Source: Streptomyces sp. V4I2
GTDB lineage: Bacteria; Actinomycetota; Actinomycetes; Streptomycetales; Streptomycetaceae
Direction of reading: 5' to 3'
DNA: 64,000 nucleotides
NCBI RefSeq assembly: GCF_030817655.1
Contig: NZ_JAUSZM010000003.1
Location: 10,594,171-10,658,170 of the forward strand
The translations under genes and the position numbers were made by a program. The notes beneath the pieces are model-generated. The model was not told the origin of the DNA. It worked only from the letters and a program-made list of their open reading frames with translations, and did no database searches. Below, piece after piece: positions 22,601 to 29,184 of this stretch (position 1 is its first letter; each line of letters opens with the position of its first letter).

Positions 22601-25600
22601 GGGCTGCTGGACCTGACGGACTGGGACCTCTCCGAGGCCGAGCTCGGCCGTGCGCTGGCCGTACCGGACGCGCAGATGAGCCTGCGGGACGGGGCACTGC
22701 TCGTACCGCGGCTGGTCCAGTCGCCCACGGCCGGTGGCACCGTGCCCGCCCTGAACCCCGAGGGCACCGTGCTCATCACGGGCGCCACCGGCACCCTGGG
22801 CCGGCTGTTCGCCCGCCACCTCGTCGCCGAACACGGCGTACGGCACCTGCTGCTGGCGAGCCGCCGCGGCAGGGACGCGGCGGGCATGCTGGAGCTGGAG
22901 GCCGAACTCACGGCTCACGGAGCCGACGTGTCCGTGGTCGCCTGTGACACCGCCGACCGCACGGCGGTCGCCGCGATGCTGGACGCGATCGCCTCGGAGC
23001 ACCCGCTCACCGCCGTCCTGCACACCGCCGGCGTCCTCGACGACGGCACGCTGCACGCCCTCACGGCCGAGCAGCTCGACACCGTGCTGGGTCCCAAGGT
23101 CGATGCCGCCCGGCACCTGCACGAGCTGACAGCCGACCTGGAGCTGGACGCGTTCGTCCTGTTCTCCTCGCTGGCCGGTACGGTCGGCACCGCGGGACAG
23201 GCCAACTACGCTGCGGCCAACACCTATCTGGACGCCCTCGCGCATCACCGCCAGGCCCTGGGCCTGCCCGGTACGTCGCTGGCCTGGGGTCTGTGGGCCG
23301 AGGGCAGTGGGATGACCGGTCACCTGACCGACGCCGACCTGGCCCGCATGTCCCGGGGCGGCATCGCCCCGATCGGCAGCGAGCAGGGGTTGGCGTTGTT
23401 CGACGCGGCGCTCGCGACCCGTCGGCCGGTGCTCGTTCCGGCGCTGCTGGACTACACCGGACTGCGGGCACAGAGCGCGGACGGCACGCTGCCCGCGCTC
23501 TTCCACGGCCTGGTGCGTCCGGCGCGGCGCGCCGCCGTCGGCGAGCAGGCGGGCGGGAATTCCCTACGGGAACGCCTGGCACCTTTGGGCTTCCAGGACC
23601 AGGAGCGCGCGCTGCTGGAACTGGTGCGCGGCGTGGTGGCCTCCGTACTGGGGCACACCGACGCCGATCAGGTCGCGCCCGACCGGGCCTTCAACGAGTT
23701 GGGCTTCGACTCGCTCAAGGCAGTGGAACTGCGCAACCGGCTGAACGCGGCCGCAGGGTTGAAGCTGCCCGCCACGCTGGTGTTCGATTACCCGAACACG
23801 GTCGAGCTGGCCGGTTTCCTGCGGAACGAACTGCTCGGCTCGGCCGCCGCGGTCGCCGAGGCCGAAGCGGTCGTCGGCGCCTCCGACGAGCCAATCGCGA
23901 TCGTCGCGATGGCCTGCCGCTACCCGGGCGAGGTCAGCTCGCCGGAGGAGCTGTGGGCGCTGCTGTCCGACGAGCGGGACGCCATCGGCCCCTTCCCGGA
24001 CGACCGCGGCTGGGACCTGGACGGTCTGTTCGACGCGGACCCCGACCACGTGGGCACCTCGTACACCCGGCACGGCGGATTCCTCTACGAGGCTCCGCAG
24101 TTCGACCCCGAGTTGTTCGGGGTGAGCGACCGGGAGGCCACCGCCATCGACCCGCAGCAGCGCCTGCTGCTGGAAGTCTGCTGGGAGGCCTTCGAGCGTG
24201 CGGGCATCGACCCGACCTCTCTCAAGGGCAGCCAGACCGGTGTGTTCGCCGGTGTCATGGCCAACGACTACGCGGCCCGTCTGAAGGACGCCCCCGAGGC
24301 CCTGGAGGGCTACCTGTCGGTCGGCAGCACGGTCAGTGTCGCCTCCGGCCGCGTCGCTTACACCTTCGGCCTGCAGGGGCCGGCGATCACCGTCGACACC
24401 GCCTGCTCCTCCTCGCTCGTCTCCATCCACCTCGCGGCCCAGGCGCTGCGCAACGGCGAATGCGGGCTGGCCCTGGCCGGTGGGGTGACCGTACTGGCCG
24501 CGCCCACCATGTTCGTGGAGTTCAGCCGGCAACGCGGCCTGGCACCGGACGGCCGGTGCAAGTCCTTCTCCGCTCAGGCGGACGGGGCGGCCTGGGCCGA
24601 AGGCGCCGGAATCCTCCTGCTGGAACGGCTCTCCGATGCCCAGCGCAACGGCCGCAAGATCCTCGGCGTGATCCGCGGAACCGCCGTCAACCAGGACGGT
24701 GCGAGCAACGGCCTCACCGCCCCCAACGGCCCCTCCCAGGAGCGGGTGATCCGCCAAGCCCTGACCAACGCGGGCCTGACCACCGCGGACGTCGACGCGC
24801 TGGAGGCCCACGGCACCGGCACCACGCTGGGCGACCCGATCGAGGCCCGGGCCGTCCTCGCCACCTACGGGCAGGAGCGCCTGTCGCCCCTCCTGATGGG
24901 CTCCCTGAAGTCCAACATCGGACACTCCCAGGCCGCCGCCGGTGTGGCCGGCGTCATCAAGATGGTCATGGCGATGCAGCACGGGGTGCTCCCCAAGAGC
25001 CTCCACATCGACGAGCCCAGCCCGCACGTGGACTGGTCCGCCGGCGAGGTGGAACTGCTCAGCCAGGCGGTGCCGTGGCCCGAGTCCGAGCGGCCGCGCC
25101 GGGCAGGCGTGTCCTCCTTCGGCATCAGCGGTACCAACGCCCACGTCATCGTGGAGCAGCCGCCGACTGAGGGCACGGTACCGGCGGCCGAGCCGATGCC
25201 GGTCGTGCCGCTGCTGCTGTCCGGGCACAACGAAGCGGTCCTGCTGGCTCAGGCCGACCAGGTGGGCGCGGCCCTCGCCGACATCGGGCAGCAAAACCTG
25301 GCATCGACCGGCCGGACCCTGGCCGTCGGACGGGCCGGACTGCCGCACCGCGCCGTGGTGGTGGCCTCCACCGCCACCGAAGCGGTCGACGGATGCGCGG
25401 CACTCGCCGTGCGGGGCACACCCGTGGACGGCCGTACGGCCTTCCTCTTCACCGGCCAGGGCAGCCAGCGACTCGGCATGGGCCGGGATCTGTACGCCGC
25501 CTACCCCGCCTACGCCGCGGCCCTGGACGCCGTATGCGAAGAGCTCGACCGATGGCTGGAAACGCCGCTGCTCGACGTCCTCTTCGGTGAGGACCCGGCT

Positions 25601-28600
25601 CCGCTGGACCAGACCGGTTTCACGCAGGCCGCCCTGTTCGCGACCGAGGTCGCGCTCTTCCGGCTCCTCGAGGGCTGGGGCGTACGGCCGGACTTCCTCG
25701 CGGGCCACTCCATCGGTGAGCTGGCCGCCGCGCACGTTGCCGGCGTCCTCTCGCTGGCGGACGCGGCGCAACTCGTCGCGGCCCGCGGCCGGCTGATGCA
25801 GGCACTGCCCGGCGGCGGCGCGATGCTCGCCGTGCAGGCCGAGGAGCAGGAGGTGCTGCCGCTGCTCGCCGGACGGGAGGACCTGCTGGGCATCGCCGCC
25901 GTCAACGGCCCCACCTCCGTGGTGCTCTCGGGCGACGTGGAAGCCGTGGAGGCCGTCGGAGCCGAACTCTTGGCCCAGGGACGCAAGACGAAGCGACTGC
26001 GCGTCAGCCATGCCTTCCACTCCCCGCACATGGACGCGATGCTGGACGAGTTCCAAACGGTCGCGAAGGGGCTCACGTTCGCCGCGCCCACCATCGCGAT
26101 CGTCTCCACTCTGACCGGGCAGCCGGTCGCCGCCGAGGAACTGGCCACGCCCGAGTACTGGGTCCGGCACGTCCGTCAGCCCGTGCGCTTCCTGGACGCG
26201 GCACGCGCCCTGGAAGCCGAAGGCGTACGGACCTTCCTGGAGCTCGGCCCGGACGGCGTGCTCAGCGCGATGGGGCAGGACTTCCTCGACGCAGGATCGC
26301 TCCTGGTCCCGGTGCTGCGCGGCGGGCGCCACGAGCCGCACACCGCCGTCACCGCCCTGGCCCACGCCCACGTACGGGGCGTGCCGGTGGACTGGCGCGC
26401 ACTGTTCGGCGAGCACGCCGGACCGGCCGCGGACCTGCCGACCTACCCGTTCCAGCGCCGGCGCTACTGGCTCACGGAGGGGCCCGGCGGCGGCGACGTC
26501 AGCTCAGCCGGACTCGATTCCGCACGGCACCCGCTGCTCGGGGCGGCGGTTGTGCTCGCCGACTCCGACGGTGTCCTGTTCACCGGCCGGATCTCGGCCC
26601 GCAGCCACCCCTGGTTCGCCGACCATGTGGTCGCCGGCACGCTGCTGGTTCCGGGCACGGCCCTGGTGGAGCTCGCCCTCCACGCGGGCGCCTCGCTCGG
26701 CTGCGAGCGCCTGGAGGAACTCGCCCTCCAGGCACCTCTGGTCCTTCCCGACGAGGGTGCGCTCCAGCTCCAGATCACCGTCGGCGGCCCCGACCAAGAC
26801 GGCCGCAGGCCGGTCACCGTCCACTCGCGCGGCGAACAGGAAGGCGACGTCTGGAACCGGCACGCCACCGGAACCGTGGTGGCCGCCGTTCCCGGCAGCC
26901 CCGAACCCGACCTCGCGTCCTGGCCTCCGGCCGGCGCCGAAAGCCTGCCGGTCGAGGACCTGTACGACCGCCTCGCCGACCGGGGCTACGACTACGGCCC
27001 CGCCTTCCAGGGCCTGCAGGCGGCATGGCGTTCGGGCGAGGACCTCTATGCCGAGGTAGGGCTGTCCGCCGACCCTGATGGATTCGCTCTGCACCCGGCA
27101 CTGTTCGACGCCGCGTTGCACGCACTGCTCCTGGAGGAGTCGGCCGGACTGCGGTTGCCCTTCTCCTTCGGCGGCGTCCAGCTGACCGGATCCAGGACCG
27201 GCACTCTGCGGGTCAAGCTGTCGGCCGGCCCGGACGGAACGGTCGCGGTCGGCATCGCCGACGACACGGGGGCGCCGGTCGCCACCGTCGCCTCGCTCGC
27301 CCTGCGGGCCCTGCCGGCCGGGACCGCGCTGACCCGCCCCTCCGACCAGCTCGTGTACGCGGTGGAACGGGCCGGCGTGGAACTGTCCACCGGTGGCGAC
27401 ACGACCATCGTTGTCCTCGGCGAGACCGACCTTGGACTCGCCGCCGAGCACCACACGGACCTCGCCGACCTGGCCGCCTCGACGGCGGGCGGCGCGCCCG
27501 CACCCGACGTGGTGGTCCTTCCGGTACGCCCGGCCACTCCGCAGGAGACGGGCCCGGTCACGGAGGAGGTGCTCGCGGTACTGCGGCAGTGGCTCACAAC
27601 CGACGCGCCGGCCGGAGCGCGGCTCGCCGTGGTCAGCACCGGGGAACTGGCGCACAGCGCACTCTCCGGGCTGATGCGGACCGCCGAGTCGGAACACCCG
27701 GGACGTTTCCAGCACGTGATCACGGACGGCCTGCCGGCCGGCCGTGAGCTGCTGGCCGCGGCCCTGGCCGACCCCCGGCCGCGGCTCGAACTGTCCGAGG
27801 GACAGGCCTACGTGACCCGGCTCGCCAAGGTCCCGTCCCCGGTCCGGACCCCGGACGTCGACGACGCGTTCGACCCGGAGCGTACGGTGCTGATCACCGG
27901 TGGCACGGGCGCACTGGGAGCCCAGGTCGCCCGGCACCTGGTGACCGGCCGCGGAGCCCGTCGCCTGCTGCTCACCAGCCGGCGAGGCGGGGCGGAGGAC
28001 CTGGTCGCCGAACTGACAGCGCTCGGCGCGGACGTGCGGGTCGCGGCATGCGACGCGGCCGACCGCGACGCGCTGGCCGGGCTGCTCGCCTCGATCCCGG
28101 ACGAGCACCCGCTCACCGCGGTCGTGCACGCGGCCGGAGTCGTCGAGGACGCCACGCTGGAGGCCATGAGCCCGCAGAGCCTCTTCCGGGTCCTGCGGCC
28201 GAAGGTGGAAGCCGCCTGGAACCTGCACGAGCTGACCGCTGGACTGGAGCTGACGGACTTCGTCCTGTTCTCTTCCGTCGCCGGCCTGGTGGGCAACGCC
28301 GGACAGGGCAACTACGCCGCCGGTAACACCTTCCTGGACGCGCTCGCCGAACACCGGCGTGCCGAGGGCCTGCCCGCCGTGTCCCTCGCCTGGGGTATGT
28401 GGCAGGACGGCATGGCGAGCGACCTCGACCGTGCCGACCGGGCCAGGCTCGCGCGCAACGGGATCCTGCCGATGCCGACCGACCGGGCCCTCGTGGCCCT
28501 CGATGCGGCCCTGGCCGGAGCCAAGGCGCCACAAGCCGCAGGCGAGGCGGGGACCCGGCCGGTGCTCGCACCGGTGGCACTCGACCTCGCGGTGCTGCGG

Positions 28601-29182
28601 AGCCTCGGGGACGCATTGCCCGAGCTGTATCGGGGCCTGGTGCGCACCGAGCGCCGAGCCGGCCGGCGTGCTTCCGCTCCGGCGGAGATCCCGCTGGCGC
28701 AGCGGCTCACCGGCCTGGACGCGGAAGCGCAGCATCAGCTAATGCTCGACCTCGTCAGGGATCAGGTCGGCATCGTCCTGGCGCACCCGGCCCCGCGGAC
28801 GATCGACGTCCAGCGCGGACTGCTGGATCTGGGCTTCGACTCCCTCACCGCGGTGGAACTGCGCAACAGGCTGAACACCCTCACCGACGTGCCGTTGCCC
28901 AGCACGCTCGTCTTCGACCACCCGACCGCCCAAGCCGTCGCCGAATACCTGCGGGGTGTGCTGGTCGGCGAAGTGGCAGACCCGGTCCAGGCAGCCCTGG
29001 ACGCACTGGAGGCCGCCCTCTCGGCCGCTGGCCCGTCGGACGGCGACGGACCGGCAGGAGGGTACGCCGCGCGACTGCGCGGCCTGCTTCGGACGGTGGA
29101 CGGCGGCGCCGACGGCGCCGACCTCGACCTGGCGACCGACGACGAACTCTTCGCGGCACTTGACAACGAACTCGGCAGGTAG
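10610..29182 (+). CDS. Type I modular PKS: KSQ loading module and extension modules 1-3
   Basis: A 6190-aa cytoplasmic multienzyme. Domain order: KSQ-AT-ACP (residues about 14-990), then three KS-AT-DH-KR-ACP modules (about 995-2700, 2705-4420, 4425-6110), and a C-terminal tail of about 80 residues with a helical docking-like segment (AALDALEAALSAAG) and acidic end. Active residues are present throughout: KS Cys1172, Cys2879, Cys4599; AT Ser624, Ser1607, Ser3322, Ser5034; DH His1907, His3629, His5339; KR Tyr2482, Tyr4200, Tyr5902; ACP Ser941, Ser2647, Ser4368, Ser6078. No ER domain exists, so each cycle should leave a double bond. PKS2 starts 2 nt after the stop, hence translational coupling. 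No in-frame TTA was found by eye. Confidence 0.95.
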   Translation: MVEFQADTSVSAEAIAIVGMSCRLPHSENPAHLWRLLRDGRSAIGAPPAGRPELPSRPGGYLEDVSGFDAGFFGVSPREASSMDPQQRLMLELAWEALEDARILPSDLADSRTGVFVGVIADDYAALTRQHGDEGITRHTLTGLNRGVIANRISYTLGLHGPSAAVDTGQSSSLVAVHLAAESLRRGESTTAIAGGVNLNLVPDSTTSAERFGALSPDGLSFTLDARANGYVRGEGGAFVVLKPLHAAVADGDPVYCVLHGSAMNNDGTTEGLTVPSPAGQQDVLRQAYTRANVSAEQLQYVELHGTGTKLGDPIEASALGAVLGDGRVDGAELRVGSVKTNVGHLEGAAGIVGLLKAALCIRHRELVPSLNFETPNPDIPFDELKLAVQRGVEAWPRPDEPLYAGVSSFGVGGTNCHVVLSDWNTESAAAEQSPGAASGSGAVPWVVSGKSAEAVAGQAGRLVSFLEEQPGLDAAAVGRSLAVSRARFDHRAVVVGETREELLASLRALAAGVPAAGVVTGRAVPNGPGKTVFVFPGQGSQWQGMALELFDSSPVFAARLVECERALEPFTQWSLLDVLRGVEGAPGFDRVDVVQPALWAVMVSLAALWRSVGVEPDAVVGHSQGEIAAAVVSGALSLEDAAKVVALRSRAIVKLAGTGGMVSVALPADEVRELITRWDGAIDIAAHNGPASTVVSGDPEALADLVAQSEAKGYRARTIAVDYASHSAHVDLLEDELRELLADVTPHTGDITFFSTVTGQPLNGEELDGGYWFRNLRQTVRLQEATRALLGDGHHVFIEVSAHPVLTSALSDTAEEAGVGGTVVVGSLRRDDGGQDRFLTSVAEAHAGGVEVDWERLLPGSGLVDLPTYAFQRERFWLEGAATGPVQVRTIAAQRSGPKRSAPRGDELELVRAHAAAVLGYGSARDVDIDTTFKDLGFDSVSSVELRNALSKATGLSLPSGLLFNHPTPAVLAEHLSGQLLGLDQGQDDDEYEAIALDEPIAIVGMACRMPGGVASPEDLWRLVCSEVDAVGAFPTNRGWDLDSLFTPDPDSPGKTYATQGGFLHDADRFDAEFFGISPREAAAMEPQQRLLLETAWEAFEQAGIDPAALRGTRTGVYVGATAQEYGPRLHEPSGGYDGYLLTGNTASVASGRLAYTFGLEGPAVTVDTACSSSLVALHLAAQSLRQGESSVAIAGGVSVMATPGMFVEFSRQRGLAPDGRCKAFSSSADGTGWAEGVGLLVLERLSDAERNGHQVLAVIRGSAVNQDGASNGLSAPNGPSQERVIRAALANARLSASEVDAVEAHGTGTKLGDPIEAQALLATYGQDREEPLRLGSLKSNIGHTQAAAGVAGVIKMVMATRHGVLPATLHVDEPTSHVDWSAGAVKLLTQTQQWPELDRPRRAGISSFGISGTNAHLIVEQVTESEAPVEEPSVPGPVPWVVSGTSAAALSEQADRLVSFLEERPELDVVAVGRSLAVSRARFDHRAVVVGETREELLDALRALTPGEAVSPGSLAFLFSGQGSQRVGMGRELYAAEPVFAAAFDEVVAALDVHLDRSLADVIEGEPELLQRTAFTQPALFAIEVALFRLLSHHGVTPDYLVGHSVGELAAAHVAGVLSLEDAARLVCARARLMDGVAEGGAMVALNTGEARVAGWLEDRSGVDVAGLNSPTSTVISGDETAILEVLELARGEGVKATRLKVSHAFHSAHLDGMLAELTEVARSLTHAAPRIPIVSNVTGDVVEEFTAEYWAAQARSAVRFADGIATLAGLGVTAFVELGPDGTLAGLTGECLADTEGIVVVPVLRKDRAEKPSLLAALGAVHAHGVGVDWETFLPGSGVVELPTYAFQRERFWLDAPRSGDAAGLGLTAVDHPLLAAMITEPDGDAVQFSASVSLSSHPWLADHAIGGTVLVPGTVFLELAGTTAEQLGYATVEELTLQTPLILSEKTGAQLRLTVDRADARGDRQFTVYSRTGEEQWTAHAAGLLTSSVPSPGVSLDQWPPADGTPIALDGVYDRLDDLGYGYGPAFHGLRAAWRAGDDLFAEVALPDQLHTDAARFGVHPAALDAVLHPLVLVLEGAASAQDDSMIRLPFSFSGFVLHAVGATVLRVRWTRTGQDTARLALADGAGAPVAAIESVALRPIARDQLAVAGPGVESLYRVAWEALPAAEPVADQRWVRLGEAPYADLAALGAAVDAGSAVPEFVVIGGQELAAGTTGDVLDQTHATAARGLEAVREWLAAPQFGESRLVLVVPDGALHTAPLVGLIRTAQTEEPDRLVLAHVDEDGPELLPAVLASGEPEVAVRGGELFVPRLTRAAGVVAGAVEGLDPEGTVLVTGALGTLGRLVARRLVTHHGARHLLLVSRRGGETPGAAEFVAELAGLGARARVAACDVSDFDAVAGLLDEVAVERPLTAVVHTAGVLDDTTVASLTAGQLERVMRPKVDAAWNLHRLTESLGLASFVMFSSIAGLMGNAGQGNYAAANTFLDALAQHRRTQNLPAISLAWSLWDSADGMAATLADADVARWKRSGIVPLTPELGLDLFDAALASAEPLLVPAELDLAALRARAAENALPELFTGLVRGRRRQAAGADSSWVQRLIALAAEERAQAVLRTVRETVGLVLGHGANADIDPAKAFMDIGFDSLTGVELRNRLISVTGLRLPTTLVFDHPSPQAVADFLLDRLEATGTAVVSSVTAHAAGLDEPIAVVGMGCRYPGGVASPEDLWRLVAQGRDAIDEFPSDRGWDVEGLFDPDPEKIGKSYTRKGGFLYEAAEFDAEFFGLSPREAIATDPQQRVLLEVAWEALERAGVDPASLRGSSTGVYAGVMYNDYGSRLGSAPEGFEGHLLTGTIGSVLSGRVAYTFGFEGPAVTLDTACSSSLVAVHLAAQALRQGECSMALAGGVTVMSTPTTFVEFSRQRGLSPDGTCKSFAASADGTGWAEGAGMLVLERLSDAQRLGHNILGVIRGSAVNQDGASNGLTAPNGPSQERVIRQALANARLAPHEVDAVEAHGTGTRLGDPIEANALLATYGQDRAEPLRLGSIKSNIGHTQAAAGVAGIIKMLMAMRNGELPATLHVDEPTPHVDWSTGAVELVTERRAWPEVARPRRAAVSSFGISGTNAHVVLEQGPEPVVAVEPVVAGLPLVVSAKSEAALAARAGQVREVLASETVDPARVASALATRVPHLPVRAAVSGAGRDELLAGLEALASGGSAANLVQGAVTGPGKTVFVFPGQGSQWQGMALELFDSSPVFAARLAECERALAPFTDWSLLDVLRGEEGAPGFDRVEVVQPALWAVMVSLAALWRSVGIEPDAVIGHSQGEIAAAAVSGALSLDDAAKVVALRSRAIVKLAGTGGMVSVALPADEVRELITRWDGAIDIAAHNGPRSVVVAGEVTALEELVAHCKDNNMRAKRIPVDYASHSAHVESLRDELLDALSSLTPRAVTVPFHSTVTGQPLDGTELDGSYWFRNLRQTVQLEEATRTLLDQGHRVFIEASAHPVLTVALQETIDDTSYDSAVTVPSLHRDEGGLDDFLASAAQAHVWGAPLDWAAVVGGPGAVVDLPTYPFQRRRHWLEGPAPVGDAGGLGMAAERHPLIGAALWTADEDKLVLSGRIAVNTQPWLADHAVAGTVLLPGTAFVDLAVRAGDHTGLDQLDELTLQAPLVLAGRGGVQLQVVVDAPDEEGRRALSVHSRPEPESDDAAIHPWTLHATGVLGHAEGRAGVPADTAWPPAGAEPVDLTVAYDTLAERGFQYGPTFQGLRALWRAGQEMFAEVALPKDVLPGEFGIHPALLDAALHPLALAEDGRLVLPFAWTGVRLHAVNASVLRVRITPEGSGAALSLADASGAPIASVQTLSLRAMDPAQLAGSGTPRQPLLQVEWTAAPQAAPAAEWAVLDESSHGLPAPLGSYSDLAGMVATPPLVVVPFSGEDGPGAVAHRALRLAQEWLAEERFADSRLVFVTRDATTARTEAGLSSAPVWGLVRTAMAENPDRFGLLDLTDWDLSEAELGRALAVPDAQMSLRDGALLVPRLVQSPTAGGTVPALNPEGTVLITGATGTLGRLFARHLVAEHGVRHLLLASRRGRDAAGMLELEAELTAHGADVSVVACDTADRTAVAAMLDAIASEHPLTAVLHTAGVLDDGTLHALTAEQLDTVLGPKVDAARHLHELTADLELDAFVLFSSLAGTVGTAGQANYAAANTYLDALAHHRQALGLPGTSLAWGLWAEGSGMTGHLTDADLARMSRGGIAPIGSEQGLALFDAALATRRPVLVPALLDYTGLRAQSADGTLPALFHGLVRPARRAAVGEQAGGNSLRERLAPLGFQDQERALLELVRGVVASVLGHTDADQVAPDRAFNELGFDSLKAVELRNRLNAAAGLKLPATLVFDYPNTVELAGFLRNELLGSAAAVAEAEAVVGASDEPIAIVAMACRYPGEVSSPEELWALLSDERDAIGPFPDDRGWDLDGLFDADPDHVGTSYTRHGGFLYEAPQFDPELFGVSDREATAIDPQQRLLLEVCWEAFERAGIDPTSLKGSQTGVFAGVMANDYAARLKDAPEALEGYLSVGSTVSVASGRVAYTFGLQGPAITVDTACSSSLVSIHLAAQALRNGECGLALAGGVTVLAAPTMFVEFSRQRGLAPDGRCKSFSAQADGAAWAEGAGILLLERLSDAQRNGRKILGVIRGTAVNQDGASNGLTAPNGPSQERVIRQALTNAGLTTADVDALEAHGTGTTLGDPIEARAVLATYGQERLSPLLMGSLKSNIGHSQAAAGVAGVIKMVMAMQHGVLPKSLHIDEPSPHVDWSAGEVELLSQAVPWPESERPRRAGVSSFGISGTNAHVIVEQPPTEGTVPAAEPMPVVPLLLSGHNEAVLLAQADQVGAALADIGQQNLASTGRTLAVGRAGLPHRAVVVASTATEAVDGCAALAVRGTPVDGRTAFLFTGQGSQRLGMGRDLYAAYPAYAAALDAVCEELDRWLETPLLDVLFGEDPAPLDQTGFTQAALFATEVALFRLLEGWGVRPDFLAGHSIGELAAAHVAGVLSLADAAQLVAARGRLMQALPGGGAMLAVQAEEQEVLPLLAGREDLLGIAAVNGPTSVVLSGDVEAVEAVGAELLAQGRKTKRLRVSHAFHSPHMDAMLDEFQTVAKGLTFAAPTIAIVSTLTGQPVAAEELATPEYWVRHVRQPVRFLDAARALEAEGVRTFLELGPDGVLSAMGQDFLDAGSLLVPVLRGGRHEPHTAVTALAHAHVRGVPVDWRALFGEHAGPAADLPTYPFQRRRYWLTEGPGGGDVSSAGLDSARHPLLGAAVVLADSDGVLFTGRISARSHPWFADHVVAGTLLVPGTALVELALHAGASLGCERLEELALQAPLVLPDEGALQLQITVGGPDQDGRRPVTVHSRGEQEGDVWNRHATGTVVAAVPGSPEPDLASWPPAGAESLPVEDLYDRLADRGYDYGPAFQGLQAAWRSGEDLYAEVGLSADPDGFALHPALFDAALHALLLEESAGLRLPFSFGGVQLTGSRTGTLRVKLSAGPDGTVAVGIADDTGAPVATVASLALRALPAGTALTRPSDQLVYAVERAGVELSTGGDTTIVVLGETDLGLAAEHHTDLADLAASTAGGAPAPDVVVLPVRPATPQETGPVTEEVLAVLRQWLTTDAPAGARLAVVSTGELAHSALSGLMRTAESEHPGRFQHVITDGLPAGRELLAAALADPRPRLELSEGQAYVTRLAKVPSPVRTPDVDDAFDPERTVLITGGTGALGAQVARHLVTGRGARRLLLTSRRGGAEDLVAELTALGADVRVAACDAADRDALAGLLASIPDEHPLTAVVHAAGVVEDATLEAMSPQSLFRVLRPKVEAAWNLHELTAGLELTDFVLFSSVAGLVGNAGQGNYAAGNTFLDALAEHRRAEGLPAVSLAWGMWQDGMASDLDRADRARLARNGILPMPTDRALVALDAALAGAKAPQAAGEAGTRPVLAPVALDLAVLRSLGDALPELYRGLVRTERRAGRRASAPAEIPLAQRLTGLDAEAQHQLMLDLVRDQVGIVLAHPAPRTIDVQRGLLDLGFDSLTAVELRNRLNTLTDVPLPSTLVFDHPTAQAVAEYLRGVLVGEVADPVQAALDALEAALSAAGPSDGDGPAGGYAARLRGLLRTVDGGADGADLDLATDDELFAALDNELGR
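10649..13560 (+). other. PKS loading module: KSQ - AT(methylmalonyl) - ACP
   Basis: The KS active-site Cys is replaced by Gln170 in VDTGQSSSLVAVHL, the KSQ signature of decarboxylating loading modules. The AT has GHSQG (Ser624) and YASH (724-727), the established methylmalonyl-type signature, so the starter should be propionyl made by decarboxylating methylmalonyl-ACP. The ACP carries Ser941 in LGFDSVSSVEL. Confidence 0.9.
13604..18700 (+). other. PKS module 1: KS-AT(malonyl)-DH-KR-ACP
   Basis: KS Cys1172 in VDTACSSS. AT GHSVG (Ser1607) with SHAFHS, a malonyl-type signature. DH HAIGGTVLVP (His1907) and DAVLH (Asp2069). KR TGALGTLG cofactor loop, GVLDD motif of B-type reductases and Tyr2482 in GQGNYAAAN. 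ACP Ser2647. Expected cycle: malonate extension, ketoreduction and dehydration to an enoyl chain. Confidence 0.9.
18725..23880 (+). other. PKS module 2: KS-AT(methylmalonyl)-DH-KR-ACP
   Basis: KS Cys2879. AT GHSQG (Ser3322) with YASHS, a methylmalonyl type and nearly identical to the loading AT. DH HAVAGTVLLP (His3629). KR TGATGTLG, GVLDD, Tyr4200. ACP Ser4368. This is the only extension module predicted to add a methyl branch. Confidence 0.9.
23885..29182 (+). other. PKS module 3: KS-AT(malonyl)-DH-KR-ACP and docking tail
   Basis: KS Cys4599. AT GHSIG (Ser5034) with SHAFHS, malonyl type. DH HVVAGTLLVP (His5339). KR TGGTGALG and Tyr5902; the usual LDD motif reads VED, keeping the third Asp. 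ACP Ser6078. The tail after the ACP is rich in A, L and acidic residues and should dock to the N-terminus of PKS2. Confidence 0.88.
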
Positions 29183-29184
29183 AC

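Noticed and set aside
11255..26416. Very long minus-strand frames opposite the PKS genes (up to about 1250 aa)
   Set aside because: Shadows of the GC-rich codon pattern. They are rich in Arg, His, Gly and Pro, have no domain motifs, and the plus-strand frames carry all catalytic residues.
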